Shown here: one piece after another, positions 1 to 5,630 of the stretch
Layout: the number at the start of each line of letters is the position of its first letter
Numbering within the stretch: position 1 is the first letter of the stretch
DNA from: Clostridiales bacterium
GTDB taxonomy: Bacteria; Bacillota; Clostridia; Oscillospirales; CAG-272
Assembly (NCBI GenBank): GCA_012511425.1
Contig: JAAZGC010000234.1
Location: forward strand, 1 to 5,630
Direction of reading: 5' to 3'
DNA length: 5,630 nt
Notes under the pieces: generated by a model
What the model saw: only the letters and a program-made list of their open reading frames with translations
What the model was told of the DNA's origin: nothing
The model's database searches: none
Made by a program: the position numbers and the translations under genes

Positions 1-1285
1 CGCCCCAGCGGCGCAGGTCGTTGTACCAGCGGTAGTTTTCGACATCCATGCCGAGTCTCTTGATGTTGCCTTCGAGTATGTCGAGGCGCTCCTCGCGCTG
101 ACTGCCGCCGCAGAGCTCGCCGACGCCCGGGACAAGCATATCCGCCGCCGCGACGGTCCTGCCGTCGTCGTTCAGCCGCATATAGAAGGACTTTATCTCT
201 CTCGGCCAGTCGGTGACGAAGACCGGCTTTTTAAAGTGCTGTTCGGTGAGATATCTTTCGTGCTCGGTGGCGAGGTCCTCTCCCCAGCCGAGGGGGTATT
301 TGAAATCAACTCCGCCGTCTTTGGCTTTTTTAAGAATTTCCTGCGCCTCGGTGTAGCTTACCCGGACGAATTCCGAATTGACGACATGGCTGAGCTTCTT
401 TATCAGCTCTTTGTCGTTCCAGCGGTTGAAGAATTCGATCTCCTTGGAGCAGTTTTCCATCAGATAATTGATGATGTATTTGACTAAGTCTTCGGAGAGC
501 TGCATTTCATCGGCGAGATCGGCGAAAGCTATCTCCGGCTCGATCATCCAGAACTCGGCGGCGTGGCGGGGGGTGTTGCTGTTTTCGGAGCGGAAGGTCG
601 GGCCGAAGGTGTATATCTTGCCGAACGCCTGCGCCAGCGCCTCTCCGTTGAGCTGACCGGATACGGTCAGGAAGGCTTCTGCGCCGAAAAAGTCCTGCGA
701 CCAGTCAATCTCGCCCGATTCGAGGCGCGGCGGGTTGTCGACGTCAATCGTCGTGACGCGGAACATCTCTCCGGCGCCCTCGCAGTCGGAGGTCGTGATT
801 ATCGGGGTGTGGACGTATATATAGCCGCGTTTGTTGAAAAATTCATGGATTGCGAAAGCGGCGGCGGAGCGGACGCGGAAGACGGCGTTGAAGGTGTTGG
901 TGCGGGGACGCAGATGCGCCATCGAGCGGAGAAATTCGCGGGTATGGCGCTTGTTCTGTATCGGGTATTCCGGGTCGGAGGCGCCCTCTACCTTGACTTC
1001 GGTCGCTTTCAGCTCATACGGCTGCTTTGCGCCGGGGGTGAGGGTGAAAATCCCCTTTACAATTATGGCGGCGCCGATATTCAGGGAGGATATATCGTTA
1101 TAATTTGTAAGTTTGGATTCCTCGATTACTATCTGAAGGCAGGAGAGGGTCGAGCCGTCGTTCAGCTCGATGAAGCCGAAAGCGTTGGAAGCGCGGATAT
1201 TGCGCACCCAGCCGGCGACGGTGATCTCTTTTTCGGAATAAAGCTCCCCCGAGCCGCGAAGCTCATGTAAATCAGTGCGGACCAT
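1..1285 (-). CDS. asnS: Asparaginyl-tRNA synthetase, C-terminal end cut by the window edge
   Basis: Class IIb aminoacyl-tRNA synthetase that charges tRNA-Asn with asparagine in the cytoplasm, using ATP. 428 residues are visible, read without a frameshift to the window edge. Residues about 20-105 form the N-terminal OB-fold anticodon-binding domain (ITVAGWVRNIRASNAFGFIEL). Motif 1 lies at about 148-162 (FFNKRGYIYVHTPII). Motif 2 is FRSENSNTPRHAAEFWMIEPE, starting at F231, the highly conserved AsnRS form. Further family signatures are the WGEDLATEHERYL stretch and VPGVGELCGGSQREERL. The visible end, RWYNDLRRWG, lies just before motif 3, so about 35-40 residues including the GFGLGFER-type motif are off the window; full length would be near the usual 465. 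The ATG at 1285 is chosen because AAGGAG sits 9 bases upstream. It has its own promoter, and its leader of about 80-90 bases is too short for a T-box; no T-box consensus is visible. AsnRS is favoured over AspRS by the motif 2 sequence. Confidence 0.97.
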   Translation of the reverse strand, partial: MVRTDLHELRGSGELYSEKEITVAGWVRNIRASNAFGFIELNDGSTLSCLQIVIEESKLTNYNDISSLNIGAAIIVKGIFTLTPGAKQPYELKATEVKVEGASDPEYPIQNKRHTREFLRSMAHLRPRTNTFNAVFRVRSAAAFAIHEFFNKRGYIYVHTPIITTSDCEGAGEMFRVTTIDVDNPPRLESGEIDWSQDFFGAEAFLTVSGQLNGEALAQAFGKIYTFGPTFRSENSNTPRHAAEFWMIEPEIAFADLADEMQLSEDLVKYIINYLMENCSKEIEFFNRWNDKELIKKLSHVVNSEFVRVSYTEAQEILKKAKDGGVDFKYPLGWGEDLATEHERYLTEQHFKKPVFVTDWPREIKSFYMRLNDDGRTVAAADMLVPGVGELCGGSQREERLDILEGNIKRLGMDVENYRWYNDLRRWG

Positions 1286-1294
1286 AACAGAAAA

Positions 1295-1300
1295 CTCCTT
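1295..1300 (-). promoter_or_regulatory. Ribosome binding site of asnS
   Basis: AAGGAG on the minus strand, 9 bases before the ATG at 1283-1285. It is a near-consensus Shine-Dalgarno site and fixes the asnS start. It lies in an AT-rich leader that should be largely unstructured next to the site. Confidence 0.85.
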
Positions 1301-1326
1301 GATTTATAAATATATATTTTTTGTGC

Positions 1327-1342
1327 GGAAGAAGGTTCTTCC
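1327..1342 (-). other. Small hairpin in the asnS leader
   Basis: On the minus strand GGAAGAACCTTCTTCC is an inverted repeat: 6 bp pair around a 4-base loop, or 7 bp around 2 bases. It lies in the predicted asnS 5' leader, about 26 bases upstream of the SD site. It is followed by an A-rich and then AT-alternating stretch, not a T tract, so it does not look like an intrinsic terminator. It could protect the 5' end of the mRNA or be a protein-binding palindrome; the function is not shown by the sequence. Confidence 0.45.
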
Positions 1343-1368
1343 TTAAGCCATATCTGAAGCTATACCTA

Positions 1369-1394
1369 TTAATTATACCACTTAATTATACCAC
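1369..1394. repeat. 13-bp tandem direct repeat carrying the -10 elements
   Basis: TTAATTATACCAC is present twice with no spacer and no mismatch (1369-1381 and 1382-1394). On the minus strand each unit reads GTGGTATAATTAA and carries a full extended -10. A third, degenerate unit follows at 1356-1368 (minus strand TAGGTATAGCTTC, sharing the GGTATA core), so the array may once have been longer. Confidence 0.85.
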
Positions 1395-1414
1395 GGTATT
1401 TCGATTCATTGCAA
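1372..1414 (-). promoter_or_regulatory. asnS promoter with duplicated extended -10 element
   Basis: On the minus strand a -35-like TTGCAA (1409-1414, 4 of 6 consensus matches) stands 18 bases before a perfect TATAAT (1385-1390). A second perfect TATAAT (1372-1377) follows 13 bases later. Both are preceded by TGG, giving the extended -10 form TG-N-TATAAT, which can work with a poor -35. Predicted transcription starts fall near 1378 and 1365, giving leaders of about 80-93 bases. The first -10 overlaps a small inverted repeat (ATACC-2-GGTAT, 1388-1399) and the -35 lies inside the palindrome ATTGCAAT, either of which could be an operator. No gene faces the other way from this region. Confidence 0.7.
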
Positions 1415-1497
1415 TGGGAATAAAGTTAATTATTATTATATATTGTAATAAATATAGCCTTTTCCGGGTCAGATATGTGAAAATTCATGATTCTGAC

Positions 1498-1548
1498 AAA
1501 AAAACGGCGCAAAAAAACGCCGCGGCAAAACTCATTTCAGCCGCAGCG
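1498..1548 (-). terminator. Rho-independent terminator: two overlapping hairpins sharing an arm
   Basis: On the minus strand the first hairpin pairs CGCTGCGGC (1540-1548) with GCCGCGGCG (1518-1526): 9 bp including one G-U pair, a 13-base loop, then seven T residues (1511-1517). A second hairpin pairs CGGCG (1518-1522, the 3' end of the first stem) with CGCCG (1505-1509) across that T tract and is followed by another seven T residues (1498-1504). The two stems compete for 1518-1522, so only one can form at a time. It lies downstream of the amidohydrolase gene and upstream of the asnS promoter, so it should end the leuA-sulfatase-amidohydrolase transcript. Confidence 0.85.
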
Positions 1549-1587
1549 TTCGGGACGCGTTATTCAAGCAGATCTCCGTGCGCCGGT

Positions 1588-1662
1588 TCATTCTTTTAAC
1601 GCCTTCAGCGCTTCTTCAACGTCGGAGTAACGTTTTGCCTTGAATAACCGCTCCGCGGTTAT
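1588..1662 (-). pseudogene. Remnant protein tail beyond the amidohydrolase stop codon
   Basis: In the frame offset by one base from the upstream gene, 24 sense codons run to a TGA at 1588-1590. They read ITAERLFKAK, then RYSDVEEALKALKE. There is no start codon or SD site. The peptide has natural composition, is rich in Lys, Glu and Ala, and its end looks like an ordinary amphipathic helical C-terminus. TAERLF also resembles the NAARLL end motif of the amidohydrolase just upstream. It therefore looks like a real coding tail put out of frame, either the original end of the amidohydrolase or the last piece of a deleted paralogue. The frame opens with a TGA at 1663-1665, which overlaps the functional gene's last codons. 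Chance cannot be excluded over so short a stretch. Confidence 0.4.
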
Positions 1663-1666
1663 TCAA
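1640..1666. repeat. Perfect 12-bp inverted repeat across the amidohydrolase stop codon
   Basis: TTGAATAACCGC (1640-1651) and GCGGTTATTCAA (1655-1666) are exact reverse complements separated by three bases. In the minus-strand transcript this makes a 12-bp stem with a 3-base loop that contains the TAA stop codon (1659-1661). No T tract follows on either strand, so it is not a canonical terminator; the real terminator lies about 90 bases further on. It might stabilise the mRNA 3' end, or it may be the scar of an inverted-duplication event that truncated the gene. Confidence 0.85.
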
Positions 1667-2726
1667 TTTCGAGCAGCCTTGCCGCGTTGCCCCAGAAGAT
1701 GTCATATGCGTCCTTCGGCGAGGCGTTTTTGCTGTTTTCCAGCGCCCGTTTCATGGCTTTGATCTCTTCGTACATAAAGAAGGTTATCTTTTCCGCTTCA
1801 TCCTCCGAAACTTCGCGCAGGTGCGGGTCGGGGACTTCGGAGGGGTACATTCCCGGCGGGACGAGGTTTATATATGTTCCGTTTTCTTCAATCCGCCGCA
1901 TCCGCATCCGGGTGATGGGCAGGTCGGTGCCCCAGAGTACCCGCTTCGGGCCGACGGCGTCCAATAGCTGCCGCATCACTTCCGCGTTGGTGTTGGCGCA
2001 GAAGTCGAAAAGCAGGTCGTCGCAGTCAGGGCAGGCGCAGAGCCGCTCAAGTGCGTCGCCGACGTCGCTTTGGCAGTAGGCGCGGCCGATATGGGCGATT
2101 ATCAGCCGGAGCTTTTTCCACCGCTGCTTTATCTCGATTATCTGCGCGATGTTTACCGGGTCGCCCAAGCGGCCGGGTCGCGGGATATGCAGCATCACGA
2201 TGCCGCCGAGCCGGTCGATTACTTCGAGCTGTTCGGGCGGGAAAAAGTCATAGATTCGTATCTCTTTTTCCGGCAGATAGGCGGGGGAAAGGTCGAGATA
2301 GCTCTTTATGCCGCGGAAGTTTCCGGCTTTTATCGCGGCTTCGAGCTCCTCGGCGCTCTGGCGGGGATGCGAGTAATAGAGAGCGGGGATGCCGTGCTTC
2401 TGCGCCGATTCGGCGATGTAGCGGTTTTGCGGCTTCATGCTTTCGGGGGTGGAGGAGGAGCCGCCGGTGGTGCCGAAAATCAGCGGCGTCACGGCGATTC
2501 CCGGGAACATCAGCCGGTAGGTTTCAAAAAGGTCTTCTATCGGGTTTTCGGCGGCGACGAGGTCGGGCCAGGTTACGGTGCGGCGGGGGCCTTTGTTTTC
2601 GTCACCCGATTTGTCGATATCGCTGTTCCGCCAGACGTGGCAGTGGATGTCGATCATCTTCGGCGGCAGCAGCTCTCTTATCGATTCGTATTCTTCCCGG
2701 TCGTTTGCTTTAATCGGAAACAGCAT
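1659..2726 (-). CDS. Amidohydrolase_2-family metal-dependent hydrolase, substrate unknown
   Basis: Predicted cytoplasmic TIM-barrel hydrolase of 355 residues, within the usual range for the amidohydrolase_2 (PF04909) type. Visible motifs in order: MIDIHCHVW with the metal-binding HxH at H28 and H30; GIKSY with K141; LHIPR with H180; IIAHIGRAY with H212; and LWGTDLP with the catalytic/metal Asp D268. The C-terminus WGNAARLLEIE is a typical end for the family. There is no signal peptide or membrane segment. The ATG at 2726 is chosen because AAAGGA stands 6 bases before it; an in-frame ATG 24 bases further upstream (2750) has no such site. A Cys-rich patch (CACPDC, about residues 230-235) is unusual. 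The gene is the last in the leuA transcript, 60 bases after the sulfatase gene, which says little about its substrate. Its 3' end may be truncated: a coding-like tail continues in another frame. Hydrolase or decarboxylase activity are both possible for this family. Confidence 0.88.
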   Translation of the reverse strand: MLFPIKANDREEYESIRELLPPKMIDIHCHVWRNSDIDKSGDENKGPRRTVTWPDLVAAENPIEDLFETYRLMFPGIAVTPLIFGTTGGSSSTPESMKPQNRYIAESAQKHGIPALYYSHPRQSAEELEAAIKAGNFRGIKSYLDLSPAYLPEKEIRIYDFFPPEQLEVIDRLGGIVMLHIPRPGRLGDPVNIAQIIEIKQRWKKLRLIIAHIGRAYCQSDVGDALERLCACPDCDDLLFDFCANTNAEVMRQLLDAVGPKRVLWGTDLPITRMRMRRIEENGTYINLVPPGMYPSEVPDPHLREVSEDEAEKITFFMYEEIKAMKRALENSKNASPKDAYDIFWGNAARLLEIE

Positions 2727-2732
2727 GGCAAT

Positions 2733-2738
2733 TCCTTT
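2733..2738 (-). promoter_or_regulatory. Ribosome binding site that sets the amidohydrolase start
   Basis: AAAGGA on the minus strand, 6 bases before the ATG at 2724-2726. It lies inside the reading frame of the longer alternative beginning at 2750, which itself has no SD-like sequence upstream (only CAGTTTGCCGAC). This favours the shorter protein. Confidence 0.7.
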
Positions 2739-2786
2739 CTCTTTATGCATGTCGGCAAACTGAAAAAATGACGGGTGTTTTGCTTG

Positions 2787-4721
2787 TCAGCGGAGAAATT
2801 CATATGTGATGACAATATGGCTTGAAATAAATCCGGCGAGTTCTTTGTCCGGCGTTATCCCCATTCTGATGTTGTAATCGGGACGGCAGGCGGCGTAGTC
2901 GGCGAGAAAGCCGTCCAGCGGCGTCGAGGGGGCGCCGGCGGCTCTGAGCGCGCCGTTCAAAAGGTTGTATGAAGTGACCTTGTTGCCGGCTCCTGCGTGC
3001 AGTACCCGATTGTCGGCGAGCGGGAAATTGGCGGCGACGAGAAAGGGGGTCGACTGGGTGATCTGCCGCTCCTCGGCGGTTACAAAAGAAGGATCATCCA
3101 CAAGTCCTCCGGCGGTGTAGCCGGAAAGATTTGCGCCCAGAGTCGGCGCATGGTCGCCGAACCAGATCAGCATCGTCGGGCGGGCGGCCGTTTTTGTGTA
3201 TTCATACAGCGCCGCAAGCGATTCGTCGGCGTCGCAGAGCCCCTGCGCGAAGTTAAGTATCGCGTTTTGAGCACCCTCCTCGTACCTGCCTAATTCGAAT
3301 TCCGCCCGCAGAGTGAATTCGTCTTCGGCGAATTTGTTTTCATACGGCTGGTGGTTTTCCATGCTTACGGCGAAGACGAACCGCGGCGTGTCTTCCGTTC
3401 GGTTTTCGAGGAAGTGTTTTATGTACTCGACAAAGGTCTCGTCGCTTATCTGGCGGCCGCGGTAGAGCGGCTCGATTCCGGAGATATCTTCAAGCTCGCC
3501 GGCGAACAGGCATTCGTCGAAGCCGAGCAGCGGCCATACCGACTTGCGGCGGTAGAAGCTCGGCAGATACGGATGCAGCCCGATGCAGCGGTAGCCCTCC
3601 TCTTTGAGGTCGCGGACATGGCAGGGGAAGTCGGATTTTATATATTGATAGGGCACGGCGCCGCCCGGCAGCCCGTCGGTCGTAAGCCCGGTAAGCAGCT
3701 CGAACTCCGGCCGCGCGGTGCCGCCGCCGAAGCCGGTCGTGTAAAATTTGCCGGAGATAACTCCCGGCTCCGCCGCGATTCGGTCGAAATTCTCCATCGG
3801 GTCTTTTGAGTAACCGAAATCGGGGATAATATCCGCATCTTCGGCGATTTCGCTTAAGATTCTGCCGGCGTCGACGGAGGTTTTGAAAAACTCGACGCCA
3901 CGGAGCTGACGGACGTCCCAGTAAGATTCGCTTAAAACGAGGATGATATCCGGGCGGACGAAGCCGTCTTCGGCGGGTTTTTCCGGGTATCTTGCCAGGA
4001 TTTCCGCGCCCATTCCGGGGTAATAGCCGTCGGGGCGGGCGATGCCGCCGGAGAGGAGGTTTATCGTGAAGGCGCCCAAAAGGCCGTTCTGCTCGTAATT
4101 CGAGTTCTGCAGCGCCATATCTTCGAGGTAGAGGGAGCTGCGGTTCAAAGTCTTCTCCGTCCTCGCAGGGGTCGATACGGAAAAGATGAGAAAAAAGGCG
4201 ATCAGCGCCGCCGCCGGCAGCCGGATGTACCATCTAAGCGGCAAAGACAGCCTTGTAATGCCTAAAAATATCACGATCAGTACGGCGAAGACGCCGGCGG
4301 CCGCATAAAGCGGCGGCAGCGGAATCTTGACAAAGCCGACCAGCCGGTGAAGGCTCGCCGTCTGCTGTGCCACATCCCACGGGTAGAGATATTCGCCGGT
4401 CATGCGGTATTTGAAGTAGTCGGCGATCCCGCCGCCGACGACAAAGAAGCCGAGCAGCGCCGCCGCCGGCCAGACCCGCCGGAAAAGCAGCGACACCGCC
4501 GCATAGATAAGATAAAGCGCGGCGATGCAGAAGATAACGACGGATGAGCGCCCGGAAAGATACTCGAAAAATTCCTCTTTGTCGGCGAAATGTATATATT
4601 CGGCGGCAAAAAAGCAGAAAAGCGGGTAAATCAAAGCCGCCGCCGCAGCCGCCGCCGTGACCGCCGGGTGGGAAAGGCGGTCGGAAAACGGCTTCGGCTG
4701 TTCTTTTATGATTTTGTTCAT
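2787..4721 (-). CDS. LTA-synthase-like membrane sulfatase (phosphoglycerol transferase family)
   Basis: Polytopic membrane enzyme of 644 residues with an extracellular sulfatase-fold domain, of the LtaS/MdoB type, which typically moves glycerol phosphate from phosphatidylglycerol onto a polymer or glycan. Five hydrophobic segments lie at about residues 20-41, 60-80, 83-100, 137-156 and 167-184, the LtaS arrangement. The catalytic domain starts near 257 with PDIILVLSESYWD (metal ligand E265). Next come FGGGTARPEFELLTG with the nucleophile T335, GLHPYLPSFYRRKSVW (H383), AVSMENHQPY (H457) and WFGDHAPTLGA with metal ligands D523 and H524. All residues needed for catalysis are therefore present. 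The start has no SD site (ACATAAA precedes the ATG), and an in-frame TAA 9 bases upstream rules out a longer protein. It lies 54 bases after leuA. Lipoteichoic acid synthesis is the likely role, but Clostridia often carry several paralogues with different acceptors, so no gene symbol is given. Confidence 0.9.
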   Translation of the reverse strand: MNKIIKEQPKPFSDRLSHPAVTAAAAAAALIYPLFCFFAAEYIHFADKEEFFEYLSGRSSVVIFCIAALYLIYAAVSLLFRRVWPAAALLGFFVVGGGIADYFKYRMTGEYLYPWDVAQQTASLHRLVGFVKIPLPPLYAAAGVFAVLIVIFLGITRLSLPLRWYIRLPAAALIAFFLIFSVSTPARTEKTLNRSSLYLEDMALQNSNYEQNGLLGAFTINLLSGGIARPDGYYPGMGAEILARYPEKPAEDGFVRPDIILVLSESYWDVRQLRGVEFFKTSVDAGRILSEIAEDADIIPDFGYSKDPMENFDRIAAEPGVISGKFYTTGFGGGTARPEFELLTGLTTDGLPGGAVPYQYIKSDFPCHVRDLKEEGYRCIGLHPYLPSFYRRKSVWPLLGFDECLFAGELEDISGIEPLYRGRQISDETFVEYIKHFLENRTEDTPRFVFAVSMENHQPYENKFAEDEFTLRAEFELGRYEEGAQNAILNFAQGLCDADESLAALYEYTKTAARPTMLIWFGDHAPTLGANLSGYTAGGLVDDPSFVTAEERQITQSTPFLVAANFPLADNRVLHAGAGNKVTSYNLLNGALRAAGAPSTPLDGFLADYAACRPDYNIRMGITPDKELAGFISSHIVITYEFLR

Positions 4722-4750
4722 TTTATGTTATGGCTGAAAGCGGTGTGTTT

Positions 4751-4769
4751 CCGGGCAGACAGCGCCCGG
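4751..4769. other. GC-rich hairpin between leuA and the sulfatase gene
   Basis: CCGGGC (4751-4756) and GCCCGG (4764-4769) form a perfect 6-bp all-GC stem with a 7-base loop, in the 54-base gap just after the leuA stop. On the minus strand it is followed by AAACACACC, not a T run, so it is unlikely to be an intrinsic terminator. It may cause pausing or partial attenuation, or act as an mRNA stabiliser or processing point between the two genes. Confidence 0.5.
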
Positions 4770-4775
4770 CGAGGC

Positions 4776-5630
4776 TCACGTCGCCGCCCACTTGTTGAGC
4801 GCGTTGATGTATGCGCGGATGCAGGCTTCGATGATGTCGGGCGAGACGCTGCGGCCGGAGAAGCCGACGCCGTCGATGTCGAGAAGGATTTTCGCCTCGC
4901 CCAGCGCATCGGTGCCTTCGGTGACGGCTCGGATGTCGAATTCCTCGAGGGTGATGTCCCCTGCGCCGGAGAGCCGGTGGACGGCGTTGAACGCCGCGTC
5001 GATGGGACCGTCGCCGAGGGCGGCCTCGCTCATCTTCGCTCCGCGGCAGGAGAGCGTTACCATCGCCATTGCGGCTGAGTTGTTGCCCGACTGAATCTGG
5101 AAGGTTTCAAGCGCATATACCGGCGACTGCGAGTCTAAGTATTCGTTGACTATCGCCATGATGTCTTCGTCGGTGACGCTTTTTTTGTCGGCGTAATCCT
5201 TGAACCGCGCGAACAGCAGCGTTACCGCCTCGTCCGAAAGGGTCTGATATCCGAGTTCGGAAAGCCGCTGTGCGAAGGCGTGCCGCCCGGAAAGCTTGCC
5301 TAAAACAAAGCCCTCCGTCTGCATCCCGACCGATTCGGGGGTCATAATCTCGTATGTGCTGCGGTTCATCATGATGCCGTGCTGATGTATTCCCGATTCG
5401 TGCAGAAAGCAGTTTGAGCCTACTATCGGCTTGTTCGGCGGGTTTTGGATGCCGTAGAGCGAGGAAACGAGCCTTGACACCCGGAAAAGCTGCGTTGTGT
5501 CTAAGTTTATGTCGACGCCGTAGCAGCCGGGGCGGGTTTTGATCGCCATCGCGATCTCTTCGAGCGCCGCGTTCCCTGCCCGCTCTCCGACGCCGTTTAT
5601 CGTGCATTCGACCTGAAGCGCGCCGTTTTC
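4776..5630 (-). CDS. leuA: 2-isopropylmalate synthase, N-terminal part cut by the window edge
   Basis: First committed enzyme of leucine synthesis: condenses acetyl-CoA with 2-oxoisovalerate (3-methyl-2-oxobutanoate) to 2-isopropylmalate in the cytoplasm. 284 residues are visible; the full protein is usually about 510, so roughly 220 residues, including the HxH metal site of the DRE-TIM barrel, lie off the window. The visible part opens with QVECTINGVGERAGNAALEE, the conserved end of the barrel, whose Asn in GERAGN is a metal ligand. Then come the linker signature HESGIHQHG and TYEIMTPESVGM, and GKLSGRHAF. From about visible residue 180 onward (VYALETFQIQSGNN through GDGPIDAAFNAV to the end) is the LeuA dimer regulatory domain that mediates leucine feedback inhibition. 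HQHG, where many LeuA proteins have HQDG, is a variant. A homocitrate or citramalate synthase is less likely given the overall match. The reading frame is open to the edge; its promoter is outside. Confidence 0.95.
   Translation of the reverse strand, partial: ENGALQVECTINGVGERAGNAALEEIAMAIKTRPGCYGVDINLDTTQLFRVSRLVSSLYGIQNPPNKPIVGSNCFLHESGIHQHGIMMNRSTYEIMTPESVGMQTEGFVLGKLSGRHAFAQRLSELGYQTLSDEAVTLLFARFKDYADKKSVTDEDIMAIVNEYLDSQSPVYALETFQIQSGNNSAAMAMVTLSCRGAKMSEAALGDGPIDAAFNAVHRLSGAGDITLEEFDIRAVTEGTDALGEAKILLDIDGVGFSGRSVSPDIIEACIRAYINALNKWAAT

Noticed and set aside
563..1270. 235-codon open frame on the plus strand opposite asnS
   Set aside because: It is the exact antisense of asnS codons in the same register. 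GC-rich codon use leaves the antisense frame open, and the predicted protein shows no recognisable motif.
1409..1445. Possible plus-strand promoter (TTGCAA with TATTAT 16 bases on)
   Set aside because: The TTGCAA box is shared by both strands because ATTGCAAT is a palindrome, and no plus-strand gene follows; AT-rich DNA gives such matches easily.
1469..1498. Inverted repeat GTCAGA...TCTGAC upstream of the asnS promoter
   Set aside because: Six-base arms with an 18-base spacer in AT-rich DNA are easily expected by chance and it lies too far from the -35 to be called an operator.
1286..1587. Possible T-box or other riboswitch before asnS
   Set aside because: The predicted leader is only about 80-93 bases, no T-box consensus is present, and the only terminator hairpins lie upstream of the asnS promoter.
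1321..1599. 92-codon plus-strand open frame in the intergenic region
   Set aside because: It runs across the asnS promoter, the tandem repeat and the terminator, its composition follows the AT-rich DNA, and it has no SD site.
2070..2771. 233-codon plus-strand frame opposite the amidohydrolase gene
   Set aside because: Shadow of the minus-strand gene, which carries a full set of catalytic motifs. The plus-strand frame has low-complexity Gly/Ala stretches and no family resemblance.
2764..2789. Possible terminator between the sulfatase and amidohydrolase genes (TGAC...GTCATTTTTT on the minus strand)
   Set aside because: The stem is only 4-5 bp with a 13-base loop, too weak for a credible intrinsic terminator despite the following T run.
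3490..4233. 247-codon minus-strand frame inside the sulfatase gene
   Set aside because: Arg- and Pro-rich alternative-frame product lying wholly within the LTA-synthase-like gene, with no credible domain.

Overview
The window holds four genes, all on the minus strand. The two outer genes run off the window edges. The genes point to a Gram-positive anaerobe of the Clostridia type. The evidence is a lipoteichoic-acid-synthase-like sulfatase with five membrane helices, Shine-Dalgarno (SD) sites of the AAGGAG type before asnS and the amidohydrolase gene, GC-rich coding regions set against very AT-rich intergenic DNA, and residue choices in the synthetase and LeuA that look clostridial. This placement is inference from memory of these families, not a search.

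Read in the direction of transcription (from high to low coordinates), the window opens with the C-terminal part of leuA (2-isopropylmalate synthase, 4776-5630). After a 54-base gap comes a membrane sulfatase/phosphoglycerol transferase of the LtaS family (2787-4721). After a further 60 bases comes an amidohydrolase_2-family metal-dependent hydrolase of unknown substrate (1659-2726). No convincing promoter or terminator lies in either gap, so the three are probably co-transcribed. Transcription should end at a strong terminator region at 1498-1548, where two hairpins share one arm and each is followed by seven T residues.

The stretch from 1286 to 1658 has no intact gene but is dense with signals. 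Just after the amidohydrolase stop codon, in another frame, is a 23-codon tail that reads like the C-terminus of a protein (ending RYSDVEEALKALKE, then a stop). A perfect 12-bp inverted repeat spans the junction and includes the stop codon. I read this as a broken or rearranged 3' end, either of the amidohydrolase itself or of a lost neighbouring paralogue. Below it, past the terminator, is the asnS promoter, in which a 13-bp tandem repeat duplicates an extended -10 element. A short leader with a small hairpin and a clear SD site leads into asnS (asparaginyl-tRNA synthetase, 1-1285, last few dozen residues outside the window).

The functions are mostly housekeeping: leucine synthesis, envelope polymer synthesis, an uncharacterised hydrolase and tRNA charging. 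I found no CRISPR array, tRNA, insertion sequence or phage gene. I see no new multi-gene system; the most unusual signals are in the 1286-1666 region.
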